From NCBI GenBank assembly GCA_947252755.1, contig CAMXWV010000003.1, positions 186,001 through 250,000 on the forward strand: a DNA stretch of 64,000 nucleotides. Reading direction: 5' to 3'. Position numbers and translations under genes: made by a program. A model generated the notes under the pieces. It made no database searches. It was not told the DNA's origin and saw nothing but the letters and a program-made list of their open reading frames with translations. The DNA is from an uncultured Dermabacter sp. (GTDB lineage: Bacteria > Actinomycetota > Actinomycetes > Actinomycetales > Dermabacteraceae). Below, piece by piece: positions 42,392 to 51,650 of this stretch (position 1 is the first letter of the stretch; every line of letters starts with the position of its first letter).

Positions 42392-43891
42392 ATGACCGCA
42401 CCCCCGAAGGCGCCGACCTCTGACTTCAAGGCCACCGACCTGTGGCTCTTCGGGGCTGTCCTCGCCGTTCTCACCTACTGGCTGTTCGCCCAGACTCTGC
42501 TCGTGGCGAAGACCACCATTGCGCAGGATCTCGGTTTGCGGGACACCACCGCGAATCTCGCCGTCTCCATCACCGCCCTCTTCGCGGGCCTGTTCATCGT
42601 GCTGATGGGATCGCTTGCGGACCGGGTGGGCCGCGCGCGCCTGCTGCAGCTCGGCCTTGTGCTCAGTGTTGTGGGCTGCCTGTTCATTGCGCTCACCCCC
42701 GCGCACTCCGGCTCCCTCACCTCCGGCATGATGATGACCGGCCGGATCATCCAGGGGTTGTCCACGGCGGCGATCATGCCCGCTGTGCTCGCACTTATCA
42801 ACACCTTCTACGAAGGCGCAGCGCGCCAGCGGGCCGTGTCCTTCTTCTCCATCGGCACATTCGGCGGCTCCGCGCTCACCGCCATTGTGGGCGGCCTCGT
42901 GGTGGACCAGCTCGGCTGGCGCGCGATCTTCTGGGTGTCCATTGGGGCGGCAGTAGTGTCGTTCCTGCTCACTGTCAACACCCCGAACGTCAAAGCGGAG
43001 ACGGACCCGGCGAAGGGCCACCCAAGGTTTGACTGGGGCGGCATGATCACCTTCATGATCGCAATGCTCGCGTTCAACGTGTACATCTCCCAGGGCAAAA
43101 CGATCGGCTGGCTCTCCCTGTGGGGCATCGGCCTGATCATGCTGACCGTGGTGTTCGGTGCGCTGTTCCTCTTCATCGAGCGTCGCCGCATCGGCAGCCA
43201 TCCGTTTGTGGACCTCACACTGTTCTCGATTCCGCGCTTCTTCGGCCCAACCCTTGCGAACTTTCTGGTGAACACCGGCGTGGCCGTCATCCTGGTGACC
43301 CTGACCCTGGCGCAGCTCGGCGCCGGCTTCAACCCGTTCCAGGCATCCCTGCTTACCCTCGGCTACATGATCGCCATCTTCTGCGTGATCCGCGTGGGTG
43401 AGCGGCTGCTGCGCCGATTCGGACCGAAGAAGCCGATGCTGTGGGGCCTGGCGATCGTGCTGGTCGGAACGATGCTCAACTCCCTCACCTTCCTGCCGCA
43501 GACGCCTTACCTCGTGGCCGCCGTGGTCGGGTTCACCTGCTTCGGCACCGGGCTTGGCTTCTTTGCCACCCCCGCCACGGACGCTGCGATCTCCGCAGCG
43601 CCGAAGGCCCAGGCCGGAGCCGCCTCCGGCATCTTCAAAATGGGCTCATCGCTCGGCAGCGCGATCGGCATTGCGATCGCTGCGGCCCTCATGGTTGCCG
43701 GCCAGAGCGTACCGGCCGAGACCGTCTCCAGTTGGGCCCTGTTCAGCAGCGGCTGGACAGCTGAGGCAGCGCCCTTCCGATTCGGCACCATGCTCGGCAA
43801 CGGATTCATCGTCATCATGATGGCCGTGTCCCTGATCGCCACCATGGTCACGGTTCCATCAGAGACAAACGCCGGCAGAGACAAACACTGA
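42392..43891 (+). CDS. MFS transporter, DHA2 (14-helix) type
   Basis: A 499-aa membrane protein with 14 predicted helices. Motif A GSLADRVGRARLL follows helix 2, and GRIIQGLSTAAIMPAVLALI with FGGSALTAIVGGLVVDQLGWRAIFW are the DHA2 antiporter signatures. It exports an unknown compound in exchange for protons. Unlike most genes here it has a leader: -10 TAGGAT (42353-42358), AGGAGG (42380-42385) and ATG at 42392. It forms an operon with the M20 hydrolase, so export and deacylation of related compounds may be linked. Confidence 0.9.
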   Translation: MTAPPKAPTSDFKATDLWLFGAVLAVLTYWLFAQTLLVAKTTIAQDLGLRDTTANLAVSITALFAGLFIVLMGSLADRVGRARLLQLGLVLSVVGCLFIALTPAHSGSLTSGMMMTGRIIQGLSTAAIMPAVLALINTFYEGAARQRAVSFFSIGTFGGSALTAIVGGLVVDQLGWRAIFWVSIGAAVVSFLLTVNTPNVKAETDPAKGHPRFDWGGMITFMIAMLAFNVYISQGKTIGWLSLWGIGLIMLTVVFGALFLFIERRRIGSHPFVDLTLFSIPRFFGPTLANFLVNTGVAVILVTLTLAQLGAGFNPFQASLLTLGYMIAIFCVIRVGERLLRRFGPKKPMLWGLAIVLVGTMLNSLTFLPQTPYLVAAVVGFTCFGTGLGFFATPATDAAISAAPKAQAGAASGIFKMGSSLGSAIGIAIAAALMVAGQSVPAETVSSWALFSSGWTAEAAPFRFGTMLGNGFIVIMMAVSLIATMVTVPSETNAGRDKH

Positions 43892-43903
43892 GGAGTGAAA
43901 CTG

Positions 43904-45109
43904 ATGTCCCCCCTTTCCGCGTTCGAGAACACCCTCGCTTCCGGCCGGGACTGGCAGCGCGATCTGTACATCCACTTCCATCAGAACCCCGAGCTGTCCA
44001 TGCAGGAGGAGGAGACTGCCGCGCGGATTGAGCGGGAACTTGCGGACATGGGGCTTGAGACCCAGCGGATCGGCACCACCGGCGTGGTGGCTGTGATCGA
44101 GAACGGGCAGGGCCCGGTGCTGCTCTCCCGGGCGGATATCGACGCGCTGCCCGTCACCGAGCAGACCGGCCTGGAGTATGCCTCGCAGCGGGACGGTGTT
44201 ATGCACGCGTGCGGCCACGACTTCCACATGACCAGCCTCCTGGGCGCGGTTCGAGCACTGCTCGCGCACCGTGAGGCGTGGTCCGGCACCCTCATCGCCC
44301 TGTTCCAGCCAGGTGAAGAGACAGCCGAAGGGGCGCAGGCGATGGTGGATGATGACCTCGTCTCGAAGATCCCGAAACCGGACGTGGCAGTGGCACAGCA
44401 TGTGCTGCCCGGTGAGGCAGGTGTGATCGGCGTGGCCACCGGGCCGATCCTTTCCCAGGGCGATTCGATGCGCGTCACCATCTACGGCAAGGGCTCGCAC
44501 GGCTCGATGCCACACCTGGCGATCGACCCGGTGGTGATCGCCTCATCCATCGTGGTGCGGCTGCAGTCGGTGGTCTCCCGTGTGGTTGCGCCCAGCGACT
44601 TCTCCGTGGTGACAGTAGGCGCCATCAACGCCGGCACAAAGTCCAACATCATCCCGGACACGGCGGAGCTGATGCTCAACCTGCGCCATTACGACCCGGA
44701 GGTGCGCACAGCCGTGTTGGCTGCGGTGGAGCGGATCATCCGCGCCGAATGCGAGGCGAGCGGCTGTGAGCAGGAGCCGGATATCGAGTACTACGACCAG
44801 TTCCCGCTGACGCACAACAGCGGTGAGGTGACTGATGTGCTGCGCGCGGCGTTCACCAACGCATTCGGCGAGGAGAGGGTCTTCACCCAGCCGCCGGCGA
44901 CGGCGTCTGAGGACTTCTCGCGCATTCCCGACGCGTTCGGCATCCCGTACTCGTACTGGACCGTGGGCGGGTTCGAAAAGGGCTCCCCGATGCCCGGCAA
45001 CCATTCCCCGTTCTTCGGACCGGTTCTGCAGCCCACCCTGGACGCGATGACGCAGGCGCAGGTCGTCGCCGCGCTCGCGGTCCTCGGAAGGCCATCCGAG
45101 CCGCGCTGA
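43904..45109 (+). CDS. M20-family amidohydrolase (N-acyl amino acid/hippurate hydrolase-like)
   Basis: A 401-aa metallohydrolase of the M20D type. Metal ligands are visible in VMHACGHDFHM (Cys and His), PGEETAEGA (Glu), QHVLPGE (His) and the C-terminal NHSPFF. These enzymes remove acyl groups from N-acyl amino acids or peptides. I chose ATG 43904 over GTG 43895 because GGAG sits 8 nt before it and would otherwise fall inside the coding start. It begins 12 bp after the MFS gene. Substrate unknown. Confidence 0.87.
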   Translation: MSPLSAFENTLASGRDWQRDLYIHFHQNPELSMQEEETAARIERELADMGLETQRIGTTGVVAVIENGQGPVLLSRADIDALPVTEQTGLEYASQRDGVMHACGHDFHMTSLLGAVRALLAHREAWSGTLIALFQPGEETAEGAQAMVDDDLVSKIPKPDVAVAQHVLPGEAGVIGVATGPILSQGDSMRVTIYGKGSHGSMPHLAIDPVVIASSIVVRLQSVVSRVVAPSDFSVVTVGAINAGTKSNIIPDTAELMLNLRHYDPEVRTAVLAAVERIIRAECEASGCEQEPDIEYYDQFPLTHNSGEVTDVLRAAFTNAFGEERVFTQPPATASEDFSRIPDAFGIPYSYWTVGGFEKGSPMPGNHSPFFGPVLQPTLDAMTQAQVVAALAVLGRPSEPR

Positions 45110-45146
45110 AGGCTCAGCCGGCGGCCACGGTCAGCGGGGCAGGCGA

Positions 45147-45497
45147 TCAGCGCAGCAGCCGGCGCATCGCCGCGAGCACCTCGTCGAGCTTCTGGTTGAT
45201 CGTCTCGGGATCGCCGGAGGCCACCGCATCGTGCACGCAGTGGTGCACATGGTCATCAACCAGCGCAAGGGATACGGACTCGAGCGCCTTGGTCACCGCG
45301 CTGATCTGCGTGAGCACATCAATGCAGTACACGTCCTCGTCGATCATGCGGTGGATGCCCCGCACCTGACCTTCGATCCGGCGCAGCCGCGCCAGGTATT
45401 TCGAGCGTTTCTCGTGATAGCCGGGCGTCTGTGCGTGGCAGTCTGCGGCGCTCATGGCGCTCGCGGCTGCGTCGTCGCTGCGTGCCGTCTCAGTCAC
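45147..45497 (-). CDS. csoR: CsoR/RcnR-family metal-sensing repressor
   Basis: A 116-aa all-helical repressor. The Cu(I) ligand set is present: cysteine in DVYCIDV, then His and Cys in VDDHVHHCVHDAV (H-x3-C), the C-H-C pattern of CsoR. Copper binding releases it from DNA. GTG 45497 is preferred over ATG 45455 because GGAG lies 6-9 nt upstream; it overlaps the purB stop by 8 bp, so the two are translationally coupled. The first about 25 residues are then an extra tail. Targets are not adjacent, although a CopD-CtaG protein lies 7 kb away. Confidence 0.85.
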   Translation of the reverse strand: MTETARSDDAAASAMSAADCHAQTPGYHEKRSKYLARLRRIEGQVRGIHRMIDEDVYCIDVLTQISAVTKALESVSLALVDDHVHHCVHDAVASGDPETINQKLDEVLAAMRRLLR

Positions 45498-46890
45498 GGA
45501 CGCTCCGCACGATCTGCGGCGCCAGGCCGATGTAGGAGGAGGGGGTGAGATCCAGCAGACGCTGCTCTTCAGTCTGGGGCAGGCTGAGCGTGCGGATGAA
45601 CTCGCGCATCCGCTCACCGTCCACCCGCTGGCCGCGGGTCAGCTCCTTCAGCCGCTCATACGGCTGCTCCATGCCGGCAACCCCCTGAACGCCCAGGGTG
45701 CGCATCACAGACTGGATCGCTTCGCCGAGCACCTCCCAGTTCTGGTCCAAGTCCTGCGCCATCGCCTCCGCGTTCACGTCCAGGCCGGCAAGGCCGCGCT
45801 TGATGTTGGAGATGGCCAGCAGGGAATGGCCGAATGCCGGCGCGATATTGCGCTGCGTGGTGGAATCGGTGAGGTCCCGCTGCAGTCGGCTGGTGACGAG
45901 CGTCTGCGCGAGCACATCGAACAGAGCGCCGGAGATCTCCAGGTTCGCCTCCGCATTCTCAAACCGGATCGGGTTCACCTTGTGCGGCATGGTGGAGGAG
46001 CCGGTGCCGCCCTGCGCGGACAGGCGCTGGGTGAAGAACCCATAAGAGATGTAGGTCCACACATCGGTGGCGAGATTGTGCAGGATCCGGCCGGCGCGGG
46101 CCACGTCCGAGTAGATCTCCGCCTGCCAATCGTGCGATTCGATCTGCGTGGTGATCGGGTTCCAGGTGAGCCCCAGGTGCTCCACGAACGTGCGGGACAC
46201 TTCCGGCCAGTCAGCGCTCGGCACCGAGATGGCATGGGCCGCGTAGGTGCCGGTGGCGCCGTTGATCTTCCCGAGGATCTCATCGGCTTCGATCCGCTTG
46301 GCCTGGCGGCGAAGCCGGTAGGCGAACACCGCGATCTCCTTGCCGAGCGTGGTGGGAGTGGCGGGCTGCCCGTGCGTGCGGCTCAGCAGCGGTACTTCGG
46401 CTGCCTCATCTGCCAGCGCCTCCAGATCCTGGATCACCTCCAGCAGTGCCGGCAGCCACACGTCGTGGACCGCGCCGCGCACCATCAGCGCATACGCGAG
46501 GTTGTTGATGTCTTCGCTGGTGCAGAAGATGTGCACCAGCTCCGCAAGCTCTTCCAGGCTGGTGCCCTGCAGACGGCGCTTGATGAAGTACTCCACGGCC
46601 TTCACATCGTGCACGGTCTCGCGCTCGATTTCGGCGTGCTCGGCGATGCCGTCCGCGTTGAACTCGTCGGGGATGGAGCGCAGCAGAGCGCGCTCATCAT
46701 CGGTGAGGGCGCGCAGTCCCGGGATCACCGAGTTGTCCAGCAGGTGGATCATCCACTCGGTCTCCACGATGATGCGCGAGCGGTTCAGGGCGGCCTCGGA
46801 AAGGTGATCCACCAGCGGGGCCGCCTGCGGCCGGTAGCGGCCGTCCAGCGGGGTCAGGGCAACGGGAGGGTTCATGTCCTGGAAGCGCAT
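45490..46890 (-). CDS. purB: Adenylosuccinate lyase
   Basis: A 466-aa enzyme of the fumarase/aspartase superfamily, acting twice in purine synthesis (SAICAR to AICAR, adenylosuccinate to AMP). The signature GSSTMPHKVNPIRFEN with the flexible catalytic serine loop is at about residues 292-307, SRTHGQPATPTTLGKE contains a catalytic histidine, and CTSEDINN is the third conserved region. A -10 GATAGT (complement of 46897-46902) ends 6 nt before the ATG, divergent from the hisC promoter. It is followed by csoR. Confidence 0.94.
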   Translation of the reverse strand: MRFQDMNPPVALTPLDGRYRPQAAPLVDHLSEAALNRSRIIVETEWMIHLLDNSVIPGLRALTDDERALLRSIPDEFNADGIAEHAEIERETVHDVKAVEYFIKRRLQGTSLEELAELVHIFCTSEDINNLAYALMVRGAVHDVWLPALLEVIQDLEALADEAAEVPLLSRTHGQPATPTTLGKEIAVFAYRLRRQAKRIEADEILGKINGATGTYAAHAISVPSADWPEVSRTFVEHLGLTWNPITTQIESHDWQAEIYSDVARAGRILHNLATDVWTYISYGFFTQRLSAQGGTGSSTMPHKVNPIRFENAEANLEISGALFDVLAQTLVTSRLQRDLTDSTTQRNIAPAFGHSLLAISNIKRGLAGLDVNAEAMAQDLDQNWEVLGEAIQSVMRTLGVQGVAGMEQPYERLKELTRGQRVDGERMREFIRTLSLPQTEEQRLLDLTPSSYIGLAPQIVRSVRD

Positions 46891-46925
46891 GACCCCACTA
46901 TCTCACGCAGGGATAGGATCCGAAC

Positions 46926-48002
46926 ATGAGCATTCCCGAGACGCAGCGCTCCCGTGGCCGCATCCGCTCCAGCGTGGAGAACATCCGCCTCTACAAGCCC
47001 GGAAAGCCTGCCGCGGCCGACTCGTTCAAGGTCTCCTCCAATGAATCCCACCTGCCGCCGCTGCCCGCTATCCGAGACGCGGTGATCGAGGAGATCGACC
47101 GCGTGAACCGCTACCCGGTGGACCTGACGCAGACCCTTGCCGAGCTGCTCGCCCACCGCCACGGCGTGGAGCCGGAGCAGATCCATCTCTCCACCGGCGC
47201 ATCCGCGGTGCTCGGCGAGCTCGTGCGCGCCACCGTTGACGAGGGCGGAGAGGTGATCTACCCGTGGCGCTCTTTTGAGCTGTACCCGATTCTGGTGGCG
47301 CAGCACGGCGGCACGCCCGTGGCGGTTCCGTTGAATGCGGGTCACCGCACGGACCTGGAGGCGATGCTTGCGGCGATCACGGACCGCACCCAGCTGATCC
47401 TGCTGTGCTCGCCGAACAACCCGGACGGGGCGGTCATGGGCGAAGCGGAGCTGCGCACCTTCCTGGACCGGGTGCCTGACCATATCCCGGTGGGCCTTGA
47501 TGAGGCGTACGCGGAGTTCGCGGGGCCGGCGCAGCCGGATATGAGGGCGATCTTCCGCGACTACGAGAACACGGTGCGGCTGCGCACCTTCTCCAAAGTG
47601 CACGGCATCGCCGGGTTGCGGCTCGGCTATGGAATTGCGCATCCGGATGTGGCGGTTGGGCTGCGTCGGGCAGCGCCACCGTTCGCGGCGAACTCGCTGG
47701 CGCTTGCGGCCGGCATTGCGGCGCTGCGCCCGGATGTGCAGAAGCAGCTTGCTGAGCGCACCGCATGGGTGGTCAGTGAGCGTGAGCGGATGCGCGCGGG
47801 CATCACTCGTGACCTGCCTGAGTCCGGCGGGAACTTCATCTATCTGCCGCTCGGCGCGGACACGCCTGCGTTCGTGGAGTTCGCTGACTCCTCCGGGCTG
47901 GTGGTGCGCGGCTATGGGGAGGACGGGGTCCGCATCTCCGTGGGGGAGGAGGAGGCGAACTCGCTCTCAATCCGCGTGGTGAACGACTGGGACGCGCGCT
48001 GA
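46926..48002 (+). CDS. hisC: Histidinol-phosphate aminotransferase
   Basis: A 358-aa fold-type I PLP enzyme. SSNESHLPPLPAI at the N-terminus is the HisC substrate motif, LCSPNNPDG and DEAYAEF bind the cofactor, and the Schiff-base lysine is in RTFSKVHGIAGLRLGY (about residue 223). It converts imidazole-acetol phosphate to histidinol phosphate; aromatic amino acid aminotransferase activity is a common alternative for stand-alone actinobacterial copies. The -10 TAGGAT (46914-46919) ends 6 nt before the ATG. No other his genes are in the window. Confidence 0.85.
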   Translation: MSIPETQRSRGRIRSSVENIRLYKPGKPAAADSFKVSSNESHLPPLPAIRDAVIEEIDRVNRYPVDLTQTLAELLAHRHGVEPEQIHLSTGASAVLGELVRATVDEGGEVIYPWRSFELYPILVAQHGGTPVAVPLNAGHRTDLEAMLAAITDRTQLILLCSPNNPDGAVMGEAELRTFLDRVPDHIPVGLDEAYAEFAGPAQPDMRAIFRDYENTVRLRTFSKVHGIAGLRLGYGIAHPDVAVGLRRAAPPFAANSLALAAGIAALRPDVQKQLAERTAWVVSERERMRAGITRDLPESGGNFIYLPLGADTPAFVEFADSSGLVVRGYGEDGVRISVGEEEANSLSIRVVNDWDAR

Positions 48003-48057
48003 GCATTCCTGCTGGTCAGAGCCCTCAAACGGAAGTGACCGGGCGGTACCGTAGCAA

Positions 48058-48075
48058 ACTTACGCAACCGTAGGT
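48058..48075. promoter_or_regulatory. Imperfect palindromic operator in the 2-oxoacid dehydrogenase promoter
   Basis: ACTTACGCAACCGTAGGT is an imperfect palindrome with perfect TACG/CGTA cores 4 bp apart and only one mismatch in the outer arms. It lies directly before the -10 TAGGAT (48076-48081). A further ACCGTAG occurs at 48048-48054. The form is like operators of TetR-type fatty-acid/branched-chain regulators, but the regulator is not in the window. Confidence 0.6.
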
Positions 48076-48087
48076 TAGGATCGCCCG

Positions 48088-49224
48088 GTGAGTGTTTTCG
48101 TGACCAGCATCCCTGACGATCCGTGGGCGGAGCCAACCCTGCAGCTGCTGAGCGAGACCGGTGAGCGCTGCCCGCATGAAGAGCTCGATGCCGCCATCGC
48201 CGATGTGACTCCCGAGCAGATGCGCGGCTTCTACCGGGATATGGTGATGATCCGCGCCGCCGACCACGAGGCGACGAGCCTGCAGCGCCAGGGTCAGCTC
48301 GGCTTGTGGGCGAGCGCGCTCGGCCAGGAGGGCGCACAGATCGGTGCGGGCCACGCGGCCCGTACCCAGGACTACCTGGTGCCCACCTATCGTGAACACG
48401 GTGTTGCTTGGGCGCGCGGCATCGAACCGTGGCGCCTGCTCGAGCAGTGGCGCGGCATCAACCACTGCGGCTGGGATCCGCGGGAGATCAACACCCACCC
48501 GTACATGGTGGTGCTGGGCTCCCAGGCCCCGCACGCCGTGGGCTACTCCATGGGCCTGCAGCGAGACGGCCTGGTGGGCACGGGCGATGCCGAGGTGGAC
48601 ACCGCTGTGCTCGCTCTGTTCGGTGACGGCGCCTCGTCTGAGGGCGAGGTGTCCGAGGCGTTCACCTGGGCGGCGTCCTTCCAGACCCCCACAGTGTTCT
48701 ATACGCAGAACAATCAGTGGGCGATCTCCGTGCCGGTCACGGTCCAGTCCCGGGTGCCGCTTGCCCAGCGCTCACGCGGCTGGGGCATTCCCTCCGCCCG
48801 CGTGGACGGCAATGATGTGCTCGTCGTCCTCGCCGCCACCCGACTTGCATTGGATGCCGCCCGTGCCGGTGACGGTCCCCGCTACCTGGAATCCGTCACG
48901 TACCGTATGGCCTCCCACACCACCTCAGATGATGCCTCCCGCTATCGCGGCAGCGCCGAGGAGGAGGAGTGGAAGCGTCGGGATCCGATCCATCGGCTGG
49001 GCGCCTATCTCGACTCGATCGATGAGATCGATGAGGCGTTCCGCCGCGACTGCGATGAACAGGGCCATGACCTCGCCATGGAGCTGCACCATCACATCCA
49101 TGCCCTGGAGAACCCGGACCCCACCGAGATGTTCGACTATGCCTACGCGGAGCCGCACCCGCTGGTGCAGGAGGAGCGCGCTGCCTACGTGGAGTTCATG
49201 AACCAATTCGAGGAGGGCGCCTGA
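48088..49224 (+). CDS. 2-oxoacid dehydrogenase complex E1 alpha subunit (probably branched-chain type)
   Basis: A 378-aa thiamine-diphosphate enzyme subunit. The TPP motif is GDGASSEGEVSEAFTWAASF to QNNQWAIS (about residues 175-210). LQRQGQLGLWASALGQEGAQIG and the phosphorylation-loop-like YRMASHTTSDD, near the C-terminus, are more like actinobacterial BkdA than like acetoin or pyruvate enzymes, but pyruvate cannot be excluded. It decarboxylates 2-oxoacids and passes the acyl group to E2 lipoate. The GTG start follows a -10 TAGGAT by 6 nt: leaderless, with an operator overlapping the promoter. It overlaps the E1 beta gene by 1 bp. Confidence 0.88.
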   Translation: MSVFVTSIPDDPWAEPTLQLLSETGERCPHEELDAAIADVTPEQMRGFYRDMVMIRAADHEATSLQRQGQLGLWASALGQEGAQIGAGHAARTQDYLVPTYREHGVAWARGIEPWRLLEQWRGINHCGWDPREINTHPYMVVLGSQAPHAVGYSMGLQRDGLVGTGDAEVDTAVLALFGDGASSEGEVSEAFTWAASFQTPTVFYTQNNQWAISVPVTVQSRVPLAQRSRGWGIPSARVDGNDVLVVLAATRLALDAARAGDGPRYLESVTYRMASHTTSDDASRYRGSAEEEEWKRRDPIHRLGAYLDSIDEIDEAFRRDCDEQGHDLAMELHHHIHALENPDPTEMFDYAYAEPHPLVQEERAAYVEFMNQFEEGA

Positions 49225-50207
49225 TGACGATCCACTCCCTGCCGATCGCCAAAGCGATTACGCTCGGCCTCAAAGACGCGATGACCGCTGATGAGCGCGT
49301 GCTGCTCATGGGCGAGGACGTGGGCGTGCTCGGCGGCGTGTTCCGGGTAACCGAGGGCCTGCATGCCGAGTTCGGCTCGCAGCGTGTGGTGGACACCCCG
49401 CTCAGCGAAGCCTCGATCATCGGCACCGCGGTGGGCCTTGCCTTCCGCGGCTACCGCTCGGTGTGTGAGATCCAGTTCGACGGGTTCGTATTCCCCGCGT
49501 TCAACCAGCTCACCACCCAGGCGGCGAAGATGCACAACCGCACCCGCGGCCAGGTGCGCATCCCGATCGTGGTGCGCATCCCCTACGGTGGTCACATCGG
49601 CGCGGTGGAGCACCACTCCGAGAGCCCGGAAGCGTACTTTGCGCACACCGCCGGACTGCGCGTCATCACCCCCGCCAATGCGAACGACGCGTACTGGATG
49701 ACCCGCCAGGCCATTGAGTGCGACGATCCGGTGATCGTGTTCGAGCCGAAGCGGCAGTACTGGTTGAAAGGCGAGGTGGACACTGAGAACCCGCCGGCTG
49801 AGAGCGCCTTCCAGGCGCGGGTTGTTCAGCGCGGTGAGGACGTCACCCTGCTCGCCTGGGGGCCCACGATGCCGCTGGCCGTGCAGAGCGCTGCCGCTGC
49901 CGAGGAGGACGGCATCAGTGTGGAGGTGATCGACGCCCGATCCCTCAGCCCGATCGATGTGGACACCATCAGCGAGAGCGTGCAGCGCACCGGGCGGCTT
50001 GTGATTGTGCATGAGGCGCCGGTGTTCGGCGGCCTGGGCGGTGAGATCGCCGCCCGTGTCACCGAACGCTGCTTCTACAGCCTGGAAGCGCCGGTTCAAA
50101 GGGTGGGCGGCTACCATCTTCCGTATCCGCCCGCGCGGATGGAGAGCGCCTATCTGCCGGATGTGGATCGCGTGATGGACGCAATCACCCGCACCATCGA
50201 GTTCTGA
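49224..50207 (+). CDS. 2-oxoacid dehydrogenase complex E1 beta subunit
   Basis: A 327-aa transketolase-type beta subunit that pairs with E1 alpha to form the TPP site. MGEDVGVLGGVFRVTEGL and DTPLSEASIIGTAVGLAFRGYR are conserved, and the C-terminal domain has LVIVHEAPVFGGLGGEIAARV. AGGAGG lies 8-9 nt before the ATG, which overlaps the E1 alpha stop (TGATG). It is 7 bp from the E2 gene. Confidence 0.9.
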   Translation: MTIHSLPIAKAITLGLKDAMTADERVLLMGEDVGVLGGVFRVTEGLHAEFGSQRVVDTPLSEASIIGTAVGLAFRGYRSVCEIQFDGFVFPAFNQLTTQAAKMHNRTRGQVRIPIVVRIPYGGHIGAVEHHSESPEAYFAHTAGLRVITPANANDAYWMTRQAIECDDPVIVFEPKRQYWLKGEVDTENPPAESAFQARVVQRGEDVTLLAWGPTMPLAVQSAAAAEEDGISVEVIDARSLSPIDVDTISESVQRTGRLVIVHEAPVFGGLGGEIAARVTERCFYSLEAPVQRVGGYHLPYPPARMESAYLPDVDRVMDAITRTIEF

Positions 50208-50214
50208 GGACCGT

Positions 50215-51633
50215 ATGAGCAGCATCGTCACCTTCCCCCTGAACGACCCGGGCGAAGGCCTCACCGAAGCCGAGATCATCGAGCTCAAGGTGAAGGTTGG
50301 GGACCGGGTGGAGATCAATGACGTGGTCGTCACCGTGGAGACCGCCAAGAGCGCGGTTGAGCTGCCCTGCCATGTGGCCGGCACGGTGGTCGCGATCCAT
50401 GTGCGCGAAGGCGATGAGGTCCCCGTCGGAGCCCCGCTGATGGACATCGACACCGCCGGCGGCTCAGCACCTGCCCCCGAGGCTGACCCCGAGTCCGCGG
50501 CTGAGCCCGCCGCAGATGCCGAATCGGCTCTCGGATCTGACCGCGCGGACTCGGCCAGCGCGGCCGCTGCCAGCGCGGACTCTGAGGCTGAGCCGAAGAT
50601 GCTGGTGGGCTACGGAGCAGCGGAAGCACCGCAGCGTCGGCGCCGCCGACAGCTGGCCGGCCCCACCGATCAGGATGGTCCGCAGGTCCCGATCGACCGG
50701 ATTCTGGCCAAACCGCCGGTGCGCAAGCTCGCCAGGGACCTCGGCGTCGCACTCAAGGACATCGTGGCCAGCGGGGAGAACGGCACCGTGACCAGGGAGG
50801 ATGTGCTCGCCGCATCACAGCGCTCGATGGACGGCCAGTTCTTCCCCGATGAGCACCCGCAGGCGCCCCAGGACCTGGACGCGTCGATGAAGAGCCCTCG
50901 CCATACGCCCTTCCCCGGGATCACCAGCGATGAGGCCACCACCCGGGTGCCGATCCGCTCGGTCCGCAAACGCACCGCGGAGGCGATGGTCTCCTCCGCA
51001 TTCACCGCCCCGCATGTCACAGTGTTCAACGAAGTGGACATGACCGCCTCGATGGACCTGGTGAACACCCTCAAGGCATCGCGCGAGTGGAAGGACGTGC
51101 GCCTCTCACCGCTCGCGGTGCTGGCCCGCGCCGTGCTGGTGGCGATCCGCCGCAACCCGGAGGTGAACGCGTCCTGGGATGAGGATGCGCAGGAGATCGT
51201 CTACAAGCATTTCGTGAACCTCGGCATCGCCGCGGCCACACCGCGGGGCCTGATCGTACCGAACATCAAGGACGCGCACCTGATGACTCTGAAGGAGCTT
51301 GCGGTGGCGATCAATGATCTCTCGCACACCGCGCGCGCCGGTCAGACTCCGCTGTCCGCCACCCGTGACGGCACGATCACGATCACGAACTTTGGTGTGT
51401 TCGGTATCGACTCCGGCACCCCGATCCTCAACCCCGGTGAGTCCGTGATCGTGGGCTTCGGTGCGATCAAGGAGAAGCCGTGGGTGGTGGACGGCCAGCT
51501 CGCCGTTCGCAAGACAACGCAGCTCGCCCTGTCCTTCGACCATCGCCTGATCGATGGGGCGCTCGGCTCTGAGCTGCTGCGGGATATCTCCGCGGTTCTG
51601 GAGAAGCCCGAACTGGGACTTGTGTGGGGGTGA
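50215..51633 (+). CDS. Dihydrolipoamide acyltransferase (E2) of the 2-oxoacid dehydrogenase complex
   Basis: A 472-aa E2 core protein. One N-terminal lipoyl domain has the lipoylated lysine in VETAKSAVE (about residue 44). An Ala/Glu/Ser linker leads to the peripheral-subunit-binding domain KPPVRKLARDLGVALKDIVASGENG TV (about 165-190), and the catalytic domain ends with SFDHRLIDGALG (His and Asp of HxxxDG). GAGG lies 6 nt before the ATG. No E3 (lipoamide dehydrogenase) gene follows, so E3 is shared from elsewhere. Confidence 0.92.
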   Translation: MSSIVTFPLNDPGEGLTEAEIIELKVKVGDRVEINDVVVTVETAKSAVELPCHVAGTVVAIHVREGDEVPVGAPLMDIDTAGGSAPAPEADPESAAEPAADAESALGSDRADSASAAAASADSEAEPKMLVGYGAAEAPQRRRRRQLAGPTDQDGPQVPIDRILAKPPVRKLARDLGVALKDIVASGENGTVTREDVLAASQRSMDGQFFPDEHPQAPQDLDASMKSPRHTPFPGITSDEATTRVPIRSVRKRTAEAMVSSAFTAPHVTVFNEVDMTASMDLVNTLKASREWKDVRLSPLAVLARAVLVAIRRNPEVNASWDEDAQEIVYKHFVNLGIAAATPRGLIVPNIKDAHLMTLKELAVAINDLSHTARAGQTPLSATRDGTITITNFGVFGIDSGTPILNPGESVIVGFGAIKEKPWVVDGQLAVRKTTQLALSFDHRLIDGALGSELLRDISAVLEKPELGLVWG

Positions 51634-51650
51634 GAGCCCGCGGGGGGCGG

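Noticed and set aside
41552..43201. A 549-codon open frame on the minus strand opposite the SDR and MFS genes
   Set aside because: It spans two well-supported plus-strand genes and is low-complexity His/Gly/Arg-rich; a shadow frame.
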